This document shows, in pieces, positions 10,150-21,965 of a stretch of DNA of 64,000 bases. Below the pieces are notes generated by a model. It did not search any database. It was not told where the DNA came from and saw only the letters and a program-made list of their open reading frames with translations. Source of the DNA: Megaleporinus macrocephalus (taxonomy: Eukaryota > Chordata > Actinopteri > Characiformes > Anostomidae); NCBI GenBank assembly GCA_021613375.1, contig CM038704.1, forward strand, positions 33,559,488-33,623,487, read 5' to 3'. The first letter of the stretch is position 1. Every line of letters begins with the position of its first letter. The translations under genes and the position numbers were made by a program.

Positions 10150-13100
10150 ATATCTTTTACAAGCTGGAATGTCAAATCGCTAAATCATCCAGTGAAACGG
10201 AGAAAAGTGCTGGAACATTTAAAACAGCTTAAGGTAGGAATTGCTTTTCTTCAAGAAACACATCTACGTACGTCTGACCATTTTAAGCTGAGGGGGGACT
10301 GGATCGGTCAGTCATATCACTCGAACTTTAACTCGAAATCCAGGGGAACTGCAATATTAATCAATAAAAATGTTCCTTTTGTTATGACACAGACGGACGC
10401 AGATCCAGCTGGCCGTTATATAATAGTGGTAGGTAGATTGCATAATATTCCACTTATTCTGGCAAATGTTTATGCTCCGAATTGGGATGACACTTATTTC
10501 TTTACAAATTCTTTTTCCAGATTACCTAATATAGATTCATACCACCTTATCTGGGGAGGAGATATGAATTGTGTCCTGTCACCCGTATTGGATCGTAGCT
10601 CATCCAAAAGCATTACCCCACTTAAATCAGCTAACACAATTAAACTTTTTCTTGAGTCATATGGGTTGTCTGATGTTTGGCGGTATCTGATTATTGATGT
10701 CTGATTATTTCTTTTTAAACAAAAGACTTCTTCCTTTAGTGAGCATGTGTGAATATCAAACAATATTAATCTCTGATCATGCCCCTCTATTGATGACCAT
10801 TTGTTTTCCTACTAATCAGGTTAAGCACCGTCCCTGGCGTTTAAATACGTTATTGCTGTCGGATGATTTATTTGTCAATTTCATCTCAAGAGAGATTACC
10901 ACTTTTTTAGAAATTAATAAACTCCAGGAATGTCTGCCTCTGTTATATGGGAATCACTGAAGGCATATTTGAGGGGACAAATTATTTTCATTTTGTGCTC
11001 AGAGGAGGAAAGTTCAAATAAGACAGCTCGAGAAATTGGCACGTGACATACAGAATGTTGACACAGAATATAACCTACTGTCCACTAAACATGTTGAAAA
11101 TCGTATAAATAAGTCCCGGCATAGGTCTTATGAATACGGAGAAAAAACGGGGAAGATCTTGGCTTACCAATTAAGAGAACAAACTACTAGTCAAAATATT
11201 TCCCAAATAAAAGACAATTCTGGAACCAAACATTTAGACCATACAGAGATTAATCAATGTTTCTATAAATTTTACTCCAAATTATAATCACAGTCGTGTA
11301 GGGACGAAAATCTATTTAAGTCCTTCTTTAAAATCCTAAATATCCCTAAAATAAATACAGATATGGCAGAGGAATTAGATAGCCCTTTAACTACAGAGGA
11401 ATTTACAAAAGCTGTTAAGGCTATGCAGGGGGGGAAGTCCCCCGGACCTGATGGCTTCCCAAGTGAATTTTTAAAAAAGTTTACGAAGGAGCGTTCTCCT
11501 CTCTTAATGTCAGTATATGAGGAATCGTTTGCCTCTGGTTGTCTACCTCCCACTATGCGACAAGCTGTAATCTCTCTCATATTTAAAAAAGGCAAAGACC
11601 CCTTAGAATGCAGCTCATACAGCTCATGCGTCCCATCTCCCTCTTAAATGTAGATAATAAATTGCTTGCTAAAATACTGGCTCTTAGACTAGAAACTGTG
11701 TTACCATCCATAATATCGGATGATCAGATAGGCTTCATGAGAAATCGTCACTCATTTTTCAGTGTGCGCAGACTTCTTAACATCCTTTATAACCCCACTT
11801 CACCCGGTCTTCCGGAGGTAGTACTGTCGTTGGATGCAGAAAAAGCTTTTGACCGGGTGGAGTGGGATACATTAAACCGGTATGGATTTGGCCCAAAATT
11901 TATTAACTGGATAAAAGTTATCTATACCACTCCACTAGCAGCAGTTTGCACAAATAATAATATCTCAGCTTACTTTCAGTTACATCGTGGTACCAGACAG
12001 GGCTGTTGTTTGTCACTATTATTGTTTGCCCTGGCAGTGGAGCCTTTAGCCACTGCAGTTAGAGATGAGATTAATATTAAAGGACTAATACGGGGAGGTC
12101 TGGAACATAAGATATCCTTATACGCAGATGATATGCTTCTATATATTGCTGAACCTATGAATAGTCTGCCAAAGCTGCTTGACTTATTGGATACTTTTGG
12201 CATTATTTCCGGATATAGAATCAATCTAGAGAAGAGCGAGCTAATACCTATAGGCCAGCCCTCACAAATATCAATCTATAACAAATTCCCTTTTAGAATA
12301 AATTTTTATAAGATCTTTATAAGGTTAATTTTTTGCCTCTGTTAGCTGGTCTGGAAAAAGATCTTGCACGATGGAATTTGCTTTCTTTATCATTAGGAGG
12401 CAGGGTTAACACTATTAAAATGAATGTGTTACCCAGATTCTTGTACATATTTCAGTGTCTCCCAATTTTTCTATCAAAAACATTCTTTATGCAGCTAGAT
12501 AAACAGTTATCTGGATTTCTTTGGTGTAACAAAAATCCTAGAATTCATAGAAAAATATTACATCGTACTCAAGGCGGTTTATCGCTACCAAATTTTCGCT
12601 ATTATTATTGGGCTTCGAACATTAGGGCTATGTTATTTTGGTTTAATACTTCAAGATCTTGTACAGCCCCCAAGTGGGTCTGTTTGGAGGAATCATATTG
12701 CTGGCCCTCCTCGCTTCAGGCATTGCTCTGCTCAAAACTACTTATACCAAATCCTTTGCCTAACTATTCTCTAAGTCTGATTGTAAAACAATCCTTGAAA
12801 ATCTGGATGCCGTTTCGTAGAGCTTTTTCACTATCTATATATAGCCCAGTAATGAATAATATCTTGTTTGCTCCCTCTACCACTGATAAGACATTTTCAT
12901 CTTGGATAGAAAAAGGTATTAAGGTCTCAAAACATCTGTTTATTGATCAAAGATTTTCATCTTTTGAACAACTTAGATCTGAATTTGATATTCTCTCTGC
13001 TCACTTTTTCAGGTATTTGCAGTTACGTAGTTTTGTGTCTACTAACTATTCGCAATTCCCATCTCTACCTTATTCATTCTTAGATACGGTTTTGAATGTT

Positions 13101-13764
13101 CACCCACAGACAAAAAATATAATTGGTACTATCTATCAGTTACTGAACTCCTTTGATATGAAACCCTTAGTTGTATTAAAGCAACAGTGGGAGGAGGAAC
13201 TTTCTATAAATATATCAGCCGAAGTGTGGCAAAATATTTTAGATAACATACAGTCCTCCTCCATATGTTTAAGACATGTTATTATTCAATTCAAAATAGT
13301 TCATCGCTTACATTGGACTAAAGTAAGATTGGCCAAATTTGTTCAAAATATGAATCCAATGTGTGAAAGATGTCAAATAGATCCAGCAACACATGCACAC
13401 GTTTTGGTTTTGTCCACAACTGAGTGTCTTTTGGAATTCTAATTTTGACTTATTATCAGGAGTGTTTGAGCAGCTGATCCAGCCTTCCCCTATAGCAGCA
13501 ATTTTTGGGGTGGCCCCCCAGGGGCTCTGTCTGGGGAAATCGAGAGCAAAGGTAGTGGCTTTTGCCACATTACTGGCAAGACGGCTTATATTACTTAAAT
13601 GGAAAGAGAAAAACCCTCCGACCTTCAAAAATTGGGTGAACGATATTTTGCATTTTATGGTGTTAGAAAAGATTAAATACTCTTTCGCTGGCTGTAGTGG
13701 TACATTTTATAATACTTGGCAACCTGTTTTGACTTATATAGGTAGTATGAACTCTGTTGACTAA
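10150..13764 (+). pseudogene. L1-like ORF2p (endonuclease, reverse transcriptase, Cys-rich end), broken
   Basis: The endonuclease spans about 10170-10900 (LQETHL, ANVYAPN, WGGDMNC, ISDHAPL). A small deletion near 10685 lies between DVWR and DYFFL. The reverse transcriptase spans about 11363-12345, with GKSPGPDGFP, RPISLLNVD, DQIGFMRNRHS, LDAEKAFDRVEW, GTRQGCCLS and the catalytic YADD at about 12121. The thumb and C-terminal region follow from 12333 in another frame. A CxxC...H...C motif (MCERC at about 13360) is split by a frameshift near 13400. The frame ends at 13764. Frame changes occur near 10690, 10960, 11600, 12320 and 13400. Confidence 0.85.
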
Positions 13765-14073
13765 TCAGCATCCAGTTTGGGAAATATTTCACTATCCCAT
13801 ATTCTGTTGTCATTTATATTTATTTTATTTAAATTGTTGTCTGTTTCTGGAAAACTGTATATGCTTATACAATGATGATCATACTTAGACAATATCTGTT
13901 TTTTTTTAACGAAGAAACATTTGGATTTGGTGCAGTGTGGCTAAGGGGAGTATTGTTAAAGACCTCTGGGGAGGGGGAGGGCAGGGTCCCTTTTTTTCCT
14001 TTTTTTCCTTTGAAATCTTTTCTGCACTGTATTATTTAATAAAAATAAAAAGACCTTTGTTAAAAAAAAGAAA
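13765..14073 (+). other. 3' UTR and A-rich tail of the nested L1
   Basis: Non-coding tail with GGGGAGGGGGAGGG followed by CCTTTTTTTCC runs and an A-rich terminus. Polypurine stretches in the 3' UTR are a common L1 trait. Confidence 0.7.
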
Positions 14074-14087
14074 AAAAAGGCTTTCTC
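14074..14087 (+). repeat. Target-site duplication, right copy
   Basis: The second AAAAAGGCTTTCTC copy. LINE-A coding sequence resumes directly after it. Confidence 0.85.
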
Positions 14088-17000
14088 ATCTATCTTGGAC
14101 TCTGTAGGTCTCACTCAGAATGTAATAGGGCCTACACATTCCTGTAATCACACACTAGATCTAGTTTTGACCTAAGGTGTTGATATATGTAATCTTTCTG
14201 TTCTTCCACAGACTTCAGTAGTTTCAGATCACTACCTAATTTCATATGAATTGAGTCTTAGTAAAAATGTATGTACATCACCCCGTTATTGCATGAAACG
14301 TTCAATAATGCCAAATACATCTCAGCACTTTATTGAAGTCCTTCCAGATTTATCAACCATAATTTTTCCGTCATCAGACCCAACAGAGCTAGACAGACTA
14401 ACTCACTGCAGAGAAAATACACTTCGATTAACTTTAGACAACGTTGCACCTATAAAAATTAAAAAGATGCAACAGAAAAAGCTTGCTCCGTGGTACAACA
14501 ATGAAATATGCACCTTAAGACAGGCAGTACGGAAATTAGAGTGCAAATGGAGAGTTACCAAGCTGGAGGTATTTCACTCTGCTTGGAAGGACAGCCTTAG
14601 CAGTTACAGAAAGGCACTTATTAAAACACGCTCAGCATACCTGTCCACACTCATCGAACACAACAAAAACAATCCTAGAGTTTTATTTAGCACCATCGCA
14701 AAACTTACCAAAAATCAGGCTGGAATTGAACCTCAAATATTCGCCGACTACAGCAGCAATGATTTCATGGACTTTTTCAATAGCAAAATCGAGAATATTA
14801 GACAAAAAGTTCTACCAATTCGAGTAACCTATCCTTCATCCGGTTTGGCTGAAACAGCACGAAATGTGGTTCTAGAAAAAAGACTAGAAACATTTTGTCC
14901 ACTCCAGCAGACAGAACTAGAAAAACTAATCTCTTCAAATTCTGCTACATGCACACTCGATATGTGCCAACAAACCTATTGAAACAAGTATTACCAGCTA
15001 TTATTAAACCTATCTTAACTATCATCAACTCTTCTCTTAGTCTGGGTCATGTACCTAAGTCTTTTAAACTAGCTGTGATAAAACCCTTGATAAAGAAGCC
15101 AAATCTTGACCCCAGAGAACTGTCCAGTTATAGACCTATTTCCAATTTACCATTTATCTCTAAGATTTTAGAAAAGGCTGTAGCTCGACAACTCTGTTCT
15201 AATCATAAGAACAACATATATGAAAAATTCCAATCTGGTTTTAGGCCACACCACATCACAGTGACAGCTTTAGTTAAGATAACAAATGATCTTCTTCTTG
15301 CCTCTGATCAGGCAATCTAAGTGCAGCTTTTGACACTATAGATCACACTATTCTCTTGGACAGACTAGAAAATATAGTTGGAATCACAGGAACAGCGTTA
15401 TCCTGGTTCACATCTTACCTTAGTGATCGCTTTCAGTTTGTAAAGATAAATAATGTATCATCTAACTCTACAAAAGTGAAATATGGAGTTCCACAAGGTT
15501 CGGTTTTAGGTCCTCTGTTATTTACACTATATATGTTACCATTAGGCTCAGTTATAAATAGACATGGAATTAGTTTCCACTGTTATGCCGATGATACGCA
15601 ACTGTACATATCAGCCAAACCAGATGATAAATCCAGATTAAATAAGATTGTGTAAGAGACATTAGACTTTGGATGCTACAGAACTTCCTTCTTTTGAACC
15701 CTGATAAAACGGAAGTTCTCCTCCTCGGCCAAAAGGCTGCTCGGATTAAATGTTCAGATTTAATGTTAAATCTTGCTGATCTAGCCAAAAATCTGACATT
15801 TAATCAACACATAGGTAATATTACAAGGACATTGTTTCTTCACCTGCGAAACATTTCAAAGTTAAGAAATGCGTTATCTATGTCTGATGCTGAAAAGTTT
15901 ACTGTAATGCATTATTGTCAGAATGCTCCAGCAGGAACCTGAATAAACTTCAGTTAGTTCAGAACACTGCAGCTAGAGTACTAACTAAAACCAGGAAGTT
16001 CGATCACATCAGCCCAGTTTTATCAGCACTACACTGGCTTCCTGTTAAATTCCGTATCAACCATAAAATTCTTTTATTGACGTATAAAACCCTGCACGGT
16101 CTCGCACCGGTGTACCTGCAAGATCTAATTTCCTATTATGAACCGCCGCGTTCACTTAGCTCACAGGATGCTGGTTTTCTAATAGTTCCAAAAAATTAGA
16201 AGCCTTAAATGGGGGGAAGAGCTTTTTCCTACAAAGCCCCCAAATTGTGGAATTATCTCCAAGTTAATGTTCGGGACTCTTGACACAGTCTCAATATTTA
16301 AGTCTAGACTGAAAACATACTTGTTTAGTGTAGCTTTTGGTAATTAATCTTCACTTTTAGTTAAAAGCAGGAGATCTGGGGGTTCATGGACACAGAGGTT
16401 TATGATAAACTGAGATGTTGGTGCTGTTGTTCCACCACTTCACGGGATCACACAGGTTTGTTGACGGTGGAGTGGGGGGATCCCAGTCTCTCAGGGTGCT
16501 CTCATGTCCATGTTACCTTCTGGTTCTCTCCTTTTAGTTTAGGCTGTTATAGTTTGATCTGCCGGAGTCACCAACCACACTCTAAAATTCTGAAAATTCA
16601 TATTCTCTACAGTCTTACTCCCGAGCCCATCTAACTCTCTCTCTTTACTCTTCCTGAGGTAATGACTGTCCTCCTGTCTGTTGAACGCTGTTGAAGGACT
16701 GATCATTAAGGCCTCCACCCCACCATCACCAGCCAGTTCACCTGTCCATTTACTGCTACACCCTCAGTTACATCACTGTGCCATCCAGATGTACCAGCAT
16801 TGAGATAGGATGGGACTGTTTCAGCTCATGTCCACTTTACATAAAGACTCAGTCATAGACTGCCTCAGTCATACACTGCTTCTATCTGTGCAGCTTCTAA
16901 AGCTTTGCTATCCAGATTTCAAACAGAGGCTCCTTTCTTTAGTATTTAGTTTAAACTGTAAATACTGTTCGACCAGAGGAGGATGGGTCTCCCCTTGTGA

Positions 17001-17176
17001 GTCTGGTTCCTCCCGAGGTTTCTTCCTCCAGTCTGAGGGAGTTTTTCCTTGCCACTGTTGCCTCTGGCTTGCTCACTGGGGGATATATGTTATAACTGTC
17101 TGTTTTCAAAACTCTGTAAAGCTTCTTTGAGACAACATCGTTGTAAAAAGCGCTATATAAATGACCTGACTTGACT
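14088..17176 (+). mobile_element. CR1/L2-like LINE (LINE-A), 3' segment
   Basis: This continues the LINE interrupted at 8579. It holds the end of the endonuclease, the whole reverse transcriptase region in several frames, and a roughly 980-base 3' UTR. The UTR ends in AAAAAGCGCTATATAAATGACCTGACTTGACT, a tail type usual for fish L2-group elements. Related 3' UTR sequence recurs at 21455-21965. Confidence 0.8.
14090..16199 (+). pseudogene. LINE-A ORF2, endonuclease end and reverse transcriptase, broken
   Basis: Order of blocks: SILDSVGLTQ and SDHYLISYEL (endonuclease end, about 14090-14250), a linker (14251-14982), then [62 protein letters not shown] and CYADDTQLY (reverse transcriptase, catalytic ADD at about 15585). 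It ends with ALHWLPVKFRINHKILLLTYK and LHGLAPVYLQDLI, a hallmark of CR1/L2-group C termini. Internal stops and frameshifts occur near 14175, 14980, 15320, 15655 and 15940. Confidence 0.85.
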
Positions 17177-17700
17177 AATGCACCACACTGTTTTATCACT
17201 GTCATTCCCAAATAGGTGAATTCATCAGACACCCATCAGACACAAAGGTAGACTTTGGAGGAAACTTAAATCCACAGTCCCTATAGACATTAGATCACTC
17301 TTTCCCCAATTAATTTTATATCCTGAGAAGGTACCAAATAAGTCAATTAACTTGAGTAGCACTGGCATTATATACAGAAGTATGTCATCAGCATATAAGG
17401 AAATTGTATTTTTAGTGTAAACTGTATTATAACCATGGATATCTGGGTGTAATCGAATAGTCTCCGCTAAAGGTTCAACAGCCAATGCAAACAACATTGG
17501 ACTGAGTACACAGCCTTGTCTAGTTCCGTTGAACAATTTAAACTGTGGGGAAAAGGTTGATTTAGTGAGTATTCTAGCTGTAGGGTTGCAGTATAGTAGT
17601 TTAATCCATGAAATAAATCTCTCCCAGTTTGAATTTCTTCAGCACTGAAAACAGAGAACACCACTCGATTATTCTTTTTAGCGTCAAGTGGCATTACTAC
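17177..17700 (-). mobile_element. L1/Tx1-like LINE fragment (reverse transcriptase)
   Basis: On the minus strand the frame reads FNGTRQGCVLSPMLFALAVEP, ISLYADDILLY and GYKINWGKSDLMSIG, followed by SDEFTYLGM after a frame change. This is the palm and thumb part of an L1-like reverse transcriptase. It abuts the LINE-A tail. It is truncated at both ends and has a degenerate upstream part near 17600-17700 (PLDAKKNNRVV in place of the usual LDAEKAFDRV). Confidence 0.75.
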
Positions 17701-18328
17701 CAGATCTTTCCCAGGTAGACGCTTAGAGTATATAATACCATAAAGTTGTTTAAGGTTAAACGCTATTCAACAGTAGTCATTCTATCATAGATATCATACA
17801 TTTCATCCTGCTGTGTAACCTCTGCCCACCACTGAAAGCATCTACAATGGGGACGCTAGTGTCGAAACCAAACCCGACACTATATTAAAACATAATAGTA
17901 TTAAGTTTTTAGACTTTCTTTATGGGGAAAACATTGTAGGTTCAAATATTAAAAAAGTTTTAAATTTTTTTTTATATTAAAATATTTTAAAGTTCTAATC
18001 AATTTCGTTAGCCATCTCAGTGAGATCCATGTCAAAATGTGGTATTTACATTTCTATGATGACTTTACCTATATATATTTATTAATAAATCAAAATAAAA
18101 AAACATTCAAGTTCATTTACCTAAGTCTCTAGGAAGAACTTAAGACTTCTAAACAAAGCAAGTTTATTGCAATAGATTATTATAATAGAATTACAATATT
18201 CCTGTTAAATAAACCTTAACAACAAGAAGTAATTACATTTTAAAAACAAACAAATCCAAAATTAACAGAACTTCACAATAATTTTATGCTCACAATTGTA
18301 CAAACATATTTATTCAAAAATAATAATT
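17701..18328. other. Unassigned stretch
   Basis: AT-rich sequence with a short GTGTCG...CGACAC hairpin near 17861-17882. No gene recognised. The fam210b transcript probably ends upstream (on the minus strand) of this stretch, near 18630. Confidence 0.4.
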
Positions 18329-18439
18329 AAAAAGCAAGAAACATTTTCACCACTTTGCTGTATTAGGTCTAGCAGTATCAGGTCAAGTAGTAACTTAACA
18401 CCTAATACAGCAAAGTGGTGAAAATGTTTTTTGCTTTTT
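18329..18439. repeat. 40-bp inverted repeat (hairpin)
   Basis: The arm at 18329-18368 is the reverse complement of 18400-18439 with one mismatch, around a 31-base loop. It includes ACATTTTCACCACTTTGCTG. It lies about 200 bases beyond the likely fam210b polyadenylation signal. It could be a short palindromic element or a stem in a read-through transcript. Confidence 0.8.
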
Positions 18440-18644
18440 GATGTTACATAGCTTGATACAGAACTAAGGCCATATATCATGTGACTAGCAAAGTACACCC
18501 AACACAGACCAATAATCAATTGCATTCAGGTTTTTACAGCTTTTCATCTCTCTAAATCAACATGTCTGATTTTCAAATTCAATCTTTTTTTAATATAAAC
18601 CCCTAAAACATTTAAATGTAATAAAAATGGTTTGAATGAGTGTC

Positions 18645-18650
18645 TTTATT
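18645..18650 (-). promoter_or_regulatory. Likely fam210b polyadenylation signal
   Basis: AATAAA on the minus strand (TTTATT on the plus strand), 160 bases after the fam210b stop codon. The implied 3' UTR is about 180 bases. Other AT-rich signals exist farther on, so alternative ends are possible. Confidence 0.5.
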
Positions 18651-18809
18651 CAACATGTTCTGAATAAAATAACAGTGAAACATACATCTTTGATCATCTG
18701 ACTATTGCATACAATAGCATATTGTCACTGTCCAAAGGAAAACAAGTATGTCTAAAATAATGTATAAAATAACTTTACATTATATGTTATATGAAATATG
18801 TTAAGATGT

Positions 18810-19023
18810 TCACAAACTAGGTGGAGGTTTAAAGAGTCCAGTCTTCCTGAGGTATCGTACTATGAGTGGTACAGACACAAGAGTAATGCTGATCCGAAGT
18901 GGAGCAAATAGCTTGTGAACAGCATATGCTAGAACAAATGTGCTCGTGCCAGCAGCCATCTTCGACTGAACCACAGACTCATTGAATCCCATCTTACACA
19001 GCACAACAGCCATATTGATCCCA
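18810..19023 (-). CDS. fam210b: fam210b exon 3 (last coding exon)
   Basis: Part of the FAM210B gene, whose product is a DUF1279 protein of the mitochondrial membrane in vertebrates, linked to mitochondrial metabolism and erythroid maturation. The acceptor is TTTCTCTCCTCAG. The first base completes a Ser codon begun in exon 2. The exon then encodes GINMAVVLCKMGFNESVVQSK, AAGTSTFVLAYAVHKLFAP, RISITLVSVPLIVRYLRKTG and FKPPPSL, then TGA at 18810-18812. This is the highly conserved DUF1279 C-terminal half, including a second hydrophobic segment (about TLVSVPLIVRYL). It matches FAM210B better than FAM210A in the SSG-N-M...GF-ES-VQSKMAAGTST block. The reading frame is intact. Confidence 0.93.
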
Positions 19024-19189
19024 CTGAGGAGAGAAATAAACATGAATGAATATTAAATGCATAAAATGAAAATGATTAATATGAGAAACAGATTGTGAGA
19101 ACACATCATATTTGCAATCACAGATCTAAATTCTGTACCTAATGTTAGGTCCTAGCTGTGTGAAACAGGTTGCCAATTAATTGCAGGGC

Positions 19190-19320
19190 AGGTTTGCATG
19201 TCCTACTCGACTGAGAGCATGTCTTTGGAAATTTAAGGACCTGGAGGAAACCCACGCAGACACAGGGAGAACATGCAAACTTGACACATTGCCTGGTCAG
19301 CAGGAAATCAAACCCATACT
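19190..19320 (-). repeat. Dispersed fish repeat, class uncertain
   Basis: The minus strand carries CATGTTCTCCCTGTGTCTG followed by CGTGGGTTTCCTCC. I recognise this pair of words as recurring in dispersed fish repeats, but I cannot name the family from memory. No termini were resolved. Confidence 0.4.
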
Positions 19321-20219
19321 GCAGTGCTACAGAACTACAAAGCTTATTATTAGGAAACAATACTTTTGCAGTGGATAAACATGTAGATTCTTGGTCCAAG
19401 GTGTACTGGTTCTTGTGTCACACAGTGCAGACCAGTCTACCTCAAACACGCAAACAAAAACTGGGCAGGCCAAAAAAAAAACTTTACCCACTGATGAACT
19501 GATCTGATTGATGGACATTGTTTTGTAGGGTGAAAGTGAAATATGTAGAGTAATGACTGTGTTACTGCTGTTTGGAATAGCCTACAGCCTACTGCAGCAC
19601 CCTTCACTATAAAGTTTGTGCCTGCTCACCCTAGGGCCCTCCAACCAGACTCACAAGTCATATAAACCATTTGCAAATGCCACACAGTCACACCTGATAC
19701 GCACTACATAGCTCCATCTTTCTAAAGTAGACATATACAGAACACAATAAGGTATTTAGGACCTGCCAACTTTTATGCATTTTGCGTAGCAGATATGCAT
19801 TTAGACAATAAACTACCTTTAACTGCTTTCTGTGCACAAAGCACAGAAAACCAAAACATGCTGCCTTTTCCATTAAAAGACTTCTCATTTTCTTCATAGT
19901 CTATTTGTAAGTTGAATAACTTGATATGGTTGGTGAGTGGTGATGCTGAACTTGGTGATGAACAAAGCATTTATTAAGTGAAAACTGCGTAAAATGCATT
20001 TGGAAAAACGTACATCAAGTGCATCAATGAGTGGTTATTAATAATAAAAAGGGAAATAGCCCACCGCCATAGCCCACCGCAACGCTTTCCCATTCAGGAG
20101 CGATATCACAAAGTGTACCTTTTCTTGCTCTTGGGAAGGAAGGCGACCGGCTAATGTAAAGAGAGCATTGCATAAGGAACCCTAGACATGACTCAGGAGA
20201 CCCGTCGTACTTCTCCGAG

Positions 20220-21140
20220 AGGGCCATGGGAGGAGGCCGGGAGATGAACAGTGGTTGTGGTGGACTCAGGAGAGCTGAGGGAGGCGGAGGAGGGGCTGTC
20301 CGCAGGGCACAAACTTGTGGTTCAGGCGGCTCCCTTAGTGGTGCCCTTGTTTTTCCAGTGGCCCTGTTTTGTTTCTCGTGTTGTCGCTTGTTCTTTGTGT
20401 TGATTTGGTTCGGGTTTTGTTGTCTTGTGTGTGTATAGCGTCGTTGTCGTCAAGTTCTTTCATTGTTTGTCGTCGTCCTTTTTTTTTGGTCGTCCATTTT
20501 TTGCTGTTGTTGTTGGGTCTTGTTTTTTTTTTTCCAGGCATCGGGTTGTTGCCCCCTTGGGGGTGGCTCTGTAAGCCCCGCCTCTCAGTGCCCCACAGGG
20601 TACATTCACCTATTCGCATGCACTCACACCATCACCTACACCTGCCGGTGATTAGTGCTAATGTGCAGCGGCTGCGGCACATTACTCAGACACTCAGGGC
20701 GTGGCGTTGTTTCAACGTTTGTGTTTCTGTTTTTAGTAACCTAAAACTGTGAGGATCAGATCCTACCTGTCCGTGGTCTCTAGGCTGGTGTGCTCTCAAG
20801 GTCTTTTCCCAGGTTCAACAATCTTGGCATTTCCACAGCGGGGTCCTGTCTACCTCCCTGGACCTCCGGTCGGTTGAGCCCCACTACGGCAGTGTCCACG
20901 GATCCACAAACTCAACTCTCAGCACGGGGTTGGTTCCTCATCCGGCGTGGGACGCGAGTGCTGCTTGGGTTCCCCAGTACCAATGGACCAACGCAGGAGG
21001 AGCGAGTGAGAGACTTCATCTACGCCATCTGTGCCCTCTGGATCAGCCGGTGGTTACCTCTAGCCCTCCTGCTTCCAACCCTCGGGACATTCTCGCCTTA
21101 GCAAGCACTTTGAACTGTTTTTGTTGATTTTAAACTGCTC
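20220..21140. repeat. GC- and T-rich block, possibly a degraded retroelement
   Basis: The composition contrasts with the AT-rich surroundings. A G/T-rich part (20340-20540) with long T runs is followed by a C-rich part (20560-21100) and an ending with ACACATTAAACCCTTG. It resembles the LTR or UTR sequence of a retroelement, but no paired repeat, ORF or target duplication was found. Short overlapping frames on both strands are not credible genes. Confidence 0.3.
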
Positions 21141-21454
21141 TAACACATTAAACCCTTGCGAATTAATCATAGGTCTCCTCTCAAGTCTGATTCCTTCCAA
21201 GTTCTTACTCTGTAAGAACTCTTACCTCCCACAATACAAATTACTAAAAAAATACATGATAAATTCTAAGTTGTAACTTAAAAAGCATAAAAAAAGTAGG
21301 CAACACTAGAAAAGTGCATTTTTGCAGGTTAAGCAGTTTGACAATGATTTCAAAGGTGTCACTGGGCTGTTGATGTGGCATTCCGGGTGGTTGCTAAAGT
21401 ATTGCTGGGAGGTTGCTATGGTGCTATTGCTAAATGTGAGTCTACGGAACCCTT

Positions 21455-21965
21455 ATATCTATGTTAACTTCTGTTTCTCTCCTTTTAATTTATGCTGTTA
21501 CTGTTAGATCTGCCGGAGTCACCAGCCACAAATTTCATTATCATATTCTCTACTGTCATAATCCTTAACTGAACTAATTTTGTCTCTTTACTCTTACTGA
21601 GATAAGGACTGACTTCCCAGCGTGCTGAACACTGTTAGAAGAATGACTATCATGGGCCTCCTCCTCACCTAACACCAATCAGCTCTCATGGTCATTCATG
21701 ACTGCAACTGCAGTCTGTAGCACCCTCAGCTTCATCACTGTGCTGTCCAGATGTACCAGCTTAGGAAGGGACTGTTTATGTTCACTTTCATAATGACTCA
21801 GCCATAGACTGCCTCAGTCAGATGTCAAACTGTGCAGTTTCTGAAAGCTTTTACAATTCAGACTTCAAACAGAGATTCTCTTAGCTTTTATTTGGAAATT
21901 AGCTTATTAAATTGTAAATATTTTGAACAGAGGAGAATGGATCTTCCCTTGTGAGTTTTCTTCGC
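21455..21965 (+). mobile_element. LINE-A family 3' UTR fragment
   Basis: The sequence follows the LINE-A 3' UTR at about 16510-17000, with the shared blocks GATCTGCCGGAGTCACCA, ATATTCTCTAC and GTCCAGATGTACCAGC, and the same order of landmarks. It is a truncated, diverged relative without coding sequence. Confidence 0.75.

Larger units (their letters stand above)
8580..14073 (+). mobile_element. L1/Tx1-like LINE inserted in LINE-A
   Basis: The element is nearly full length (about 5.5 kb). It has a G-rich 5' start (GGGGGGAGGGG), a coiled-coil ORF1, an endonuclease/reverse-transcriptase ORF2, a G-rich 3' UTR with pyrimidine runs, AATAAAAATAAAA near 14038 and an A-rich tail. A 14-bp target duplication flanks it. 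Both ORFs contain frameshifts and small deletions, so it is not active. Being inside LINE-A, it is the younger insertion. Confidence 0.85.

Noticed and set aside
18329..18439. MicroRNA gene
   Set aside because: The hairpin shape alone is not enough: no known seed was recognised and the near-perfect long stem with low-complexity ends fits a small palindromic repeat equally well.
20226..21127. Several overlapping frames on both strands in the GC/T-rich block
   Set aside because: They overlap in many frames, are low-complexity and match no family.
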